From positions 31,820-95,819 of the forward strand of contig JAUNVJ010000003.1 of the NCBI GenBank assembly GCA_030537695.1: a DNA stretch of 64,000 nucleotides, written 5' to 3'. Each line of letters starts with the position of its first letter. Position 1 is the stretch's first letter. The position numbers and the translations under genes were made by a program. Shown piece after piece: positions 62,943 through 64,000 of the stretch. The notes beneath the pieces are model-generated. The model ran no database searches. It had not been told where the DNA came from and saw only the letters and a list, made by a program, of their open reading frames with translations. This DNA comes from Tissierellia bacterium. Lineage in GTDB: Bacteria > Bacillota_A > Clostridia > Tissierellales > Peptoniphilaceae.

Positions 62943-63836
62943 TTATCGGATTGTTGAAAAACTCCAACCATTTTTCATTTCTTTTTTTAAAATCTCAAAG
63001 GACCAACTCTCTTGGGAAATAGAAGGTGAATTGGGATCGTAGACGATACATTTTCCTTGGGAATCAATCCCTCGTAAAAAAATCATATGTCCCGTATTGG
63101 TAAAATGCCCCGGTCTCATAGAAAGAATGACGAAGTGACCTTCTTCTAAAAAGCCTTCCAGAGGTCCATCCCTTTGAATTTCCACCAATTGTAAATTATA
63201 TTTTTGAGCAAGTGCTTCCATTATCCTCCAGGAGGTAAAGCCGTCCTCCACATATCCTTCTCTTTCTGCAAATTTCGCCACCTGATCCGGTGTGACTTTT
63301 TCTCCCATTCCTTGGAGCATCATGGCCAAGGCGGTGGGAGCACAGCCTCGCGTCCCTAAGAGACCTCCGGCATAGGAATTATACCCCCATCGTCGATCCC
63401 ATTGAATGAAATAGGGGATCTCTCCATCCTCAATAAAATCTTGACTTTTCGGTGCCAACGACGGATCCTCTTCCAAAAATCCCAATATGAAACCTTTGGA
63501 TTCGGGACGTAAGAGGATTTCCTTGACCAAGTCCTTTGGCAACTTTTCTCGAGCCTGATAGATTTTTTGAATGGTCTCATCGTCTTGAGCCAAGTTCGCC
63601 AATTCCCTTTCCTCCTCGGGAGTGATCTCATATTGCAAACTCGCCATGTTTTTCAAAGTGACGGAAGAAAGTCTCTTGTTTTTAAATTGAATCCATAAAA
63701 TACCTAAGAGAATCAATAATAAGAGGAAGCGGGGAAACTTCCTTTTCTTCGGTTTTTTTCTCTGATGATTTTCTTGATAAAATTCGTCTTTTTCATATAC
63801 TCTTCTCGACTTTGTCTTTTTCTTTTTTCTCATCAT
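62943..63836 (-). CDS. C39-like cysteine peptidase, membrane-anchored
   Basis: 297 residues: a very basic N-terminus, one membrane segment (about residues 37-52), a linker of about 85, then a papain-like C39_2 domain. The catalytic Cys is in R-G-C-A-P-T-A-L-A-M and His in G-H-M-I-F-L-R-G-I-D; an Asn/Asp after it is likely in Y-D-P-N-S. The fold would face outside the cell, as in spore or envelope peptidases. Start ATG at 63836 follows AGGTGATC. Substrate unknown. Confidence 0.85.
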   Translation of the reverse strand: MMRKKKKTKSRRVYEKDEFYQENHQRKKPKKRKFPRFLLLLILLGILWIQFKNKRLSSVTLKNMASLQYEITPEEERELANLAQDDETIQKIYQAREKLPKDLVKEILLRPESKGFILGFLEEDPSLAPKSQDFIEDGEIPYFIQWDRRWGYNSYAGGLLGTRGCAPTALAMMLQGMGEKVTPDQVAKFAEREGYVEDGFTSWRIMEALAQKYNLQLVEIQRDGPLEGFLEEGHFVILSMRPGHFTNTGHMIFLRGIDSQGKCIVYDPNSPSISQESWSFEILKKEMKNGWSFSTIR

Positions 63837-63924
63837 GATCACCTGATACCAGTATAAGGGATAAATAGAACAATACTCTTACAGAGATCTTACAAATTTC
63901 TAACAATTTCTTTTTCGAAAAAAA

Positions 63925-63957
63925 CATAAAAAAAGACGGAAATTCCGTCTTTTTTTA
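63925..63957 (-). terminator. Terminator upstream of the C39 gene
   Basis: AAAAAAGACGGAA-A-TTCCGTCTTTTTT, starting at the last codon of the gene that enters from the right edge; symmetric on both strands. Confidence 0.88.
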
Positions 63958-64000
63958 TAATACTCTCATTCTTACCAATTCAATATCTTTGGAGATATAA
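63955..64000 (-). CDS. C-terminal end of a gene cut by the window edge
   Basis: An open frame runs from the right edge to TAA at 63955-63957 and encodes 14 residues ending E-L-V-R-M-R-V-L. A terminator begins at its stop. The product cannot be identified. Confidence 0.5.
   Translation of the reverse strand, partial: YISKDIELVRMRVL

Noticed and set aside
1..64000. CRISPR arrays, insertion sequences, prophage, tRNA or rRNA genes
   Set aside because: I looked for repeat-spacer patterns, transposases, phage genes, tRNA cloverleafs and rRNA and saw none.

Overview
The window looks like a chromosome segment of an anaerobic, low-GC Bacillota, probably Clostridia or Tissierellia. Codon use is AT-rich, Shine-Dalgarno sites are strong (AGGAGG type), starts are ATG, GTG or TTG, and the leaders are Gram-positive (T-box, TPP, L10 leader, ykkC/PRPP type). 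Standalone etfBA, brnQ, metal and amino-acid uptake genes and salvage-type thiamine and biotin loci suggest an amino-acid-fermenting anaerobe. Most genes lie on the minus strand. The species cannot be named from this sequence.

Layout, left to right. 1-7.9 kb: S10-spc ribosomal protein operon (rpsJ to rplR), read leftward from a promoter at 7859-7887 through a structured leader. 8.1-10 kb: etfB-etfA. 10-10.6 kb: decayed coding sequence. 10.6-13.1 kb: a biotin operon (membrane protein, bioW, bioF) with a BirA-like operator over its promoter. 13.2-14.7 kb: an xre/DUF3169/spoIIM-like cluster in which two of the three genes carry single lesions. 14.8-18.3 kb: rpmG-secE-nusG-rplK-rplA-rplJ-rplL. 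18.3-24 kb: an unknown gene with a structured upstream transcript, a nuclease-helicase, trmL and a flavoprotein. 24.4-28.1 kb: methionine ABC transporter under a Met T-box. 28-36 kb: brnQ, a tartrate/D-malate dehydrogenase-like gene, an amidase, a flavodoxin, lysA, ridA and small genes. 36-39.8 kb: thiamine salvage operon under a TPP riboswitch. 39.8-42.5 kb: antiporter, membrane protein, acetyltransferase. 42.6-46.2 kb: zinc uptake operon with a ZinT-like lipoprotein. 46.6-51.6 kb: DUF4491, mutY, nudix, two hotdog thioesterases, a glycerate-type dehydrogenase and a DUF1275 gene. 51.7-62.4 kb: purCLEFMNHD operon behind a PRPP-type riboswitch. The right end has a C39-like peptidase and the tail of another gene.

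The most striking observation is in the purine operon. Both glutamine amidotransferases have lost glutaminase catalytic residues. In PurF, Cys1 is Ser, the Gln-binding Arg is Lys, the oxyanion Asn is Asp, and the S-D-T-E segment is missing. In PurL, the nucleophile Cys is Gly and the catalytic His is Asn. Their ammonia-using synthase/transferase halves look intact. This predicts glutamine-independent, ammonia-fed de novo purine synthesis, with the operon switched by PRPP, the substrate of PurF. Other leads are a ZnuA with a 135-residue histidine-containing insertion, a promoter-hairpins-terminator unit that may be an unknown sRNA or riboswitch (19424-19597), and an unassigned transporter-like gene under BirA-type control.
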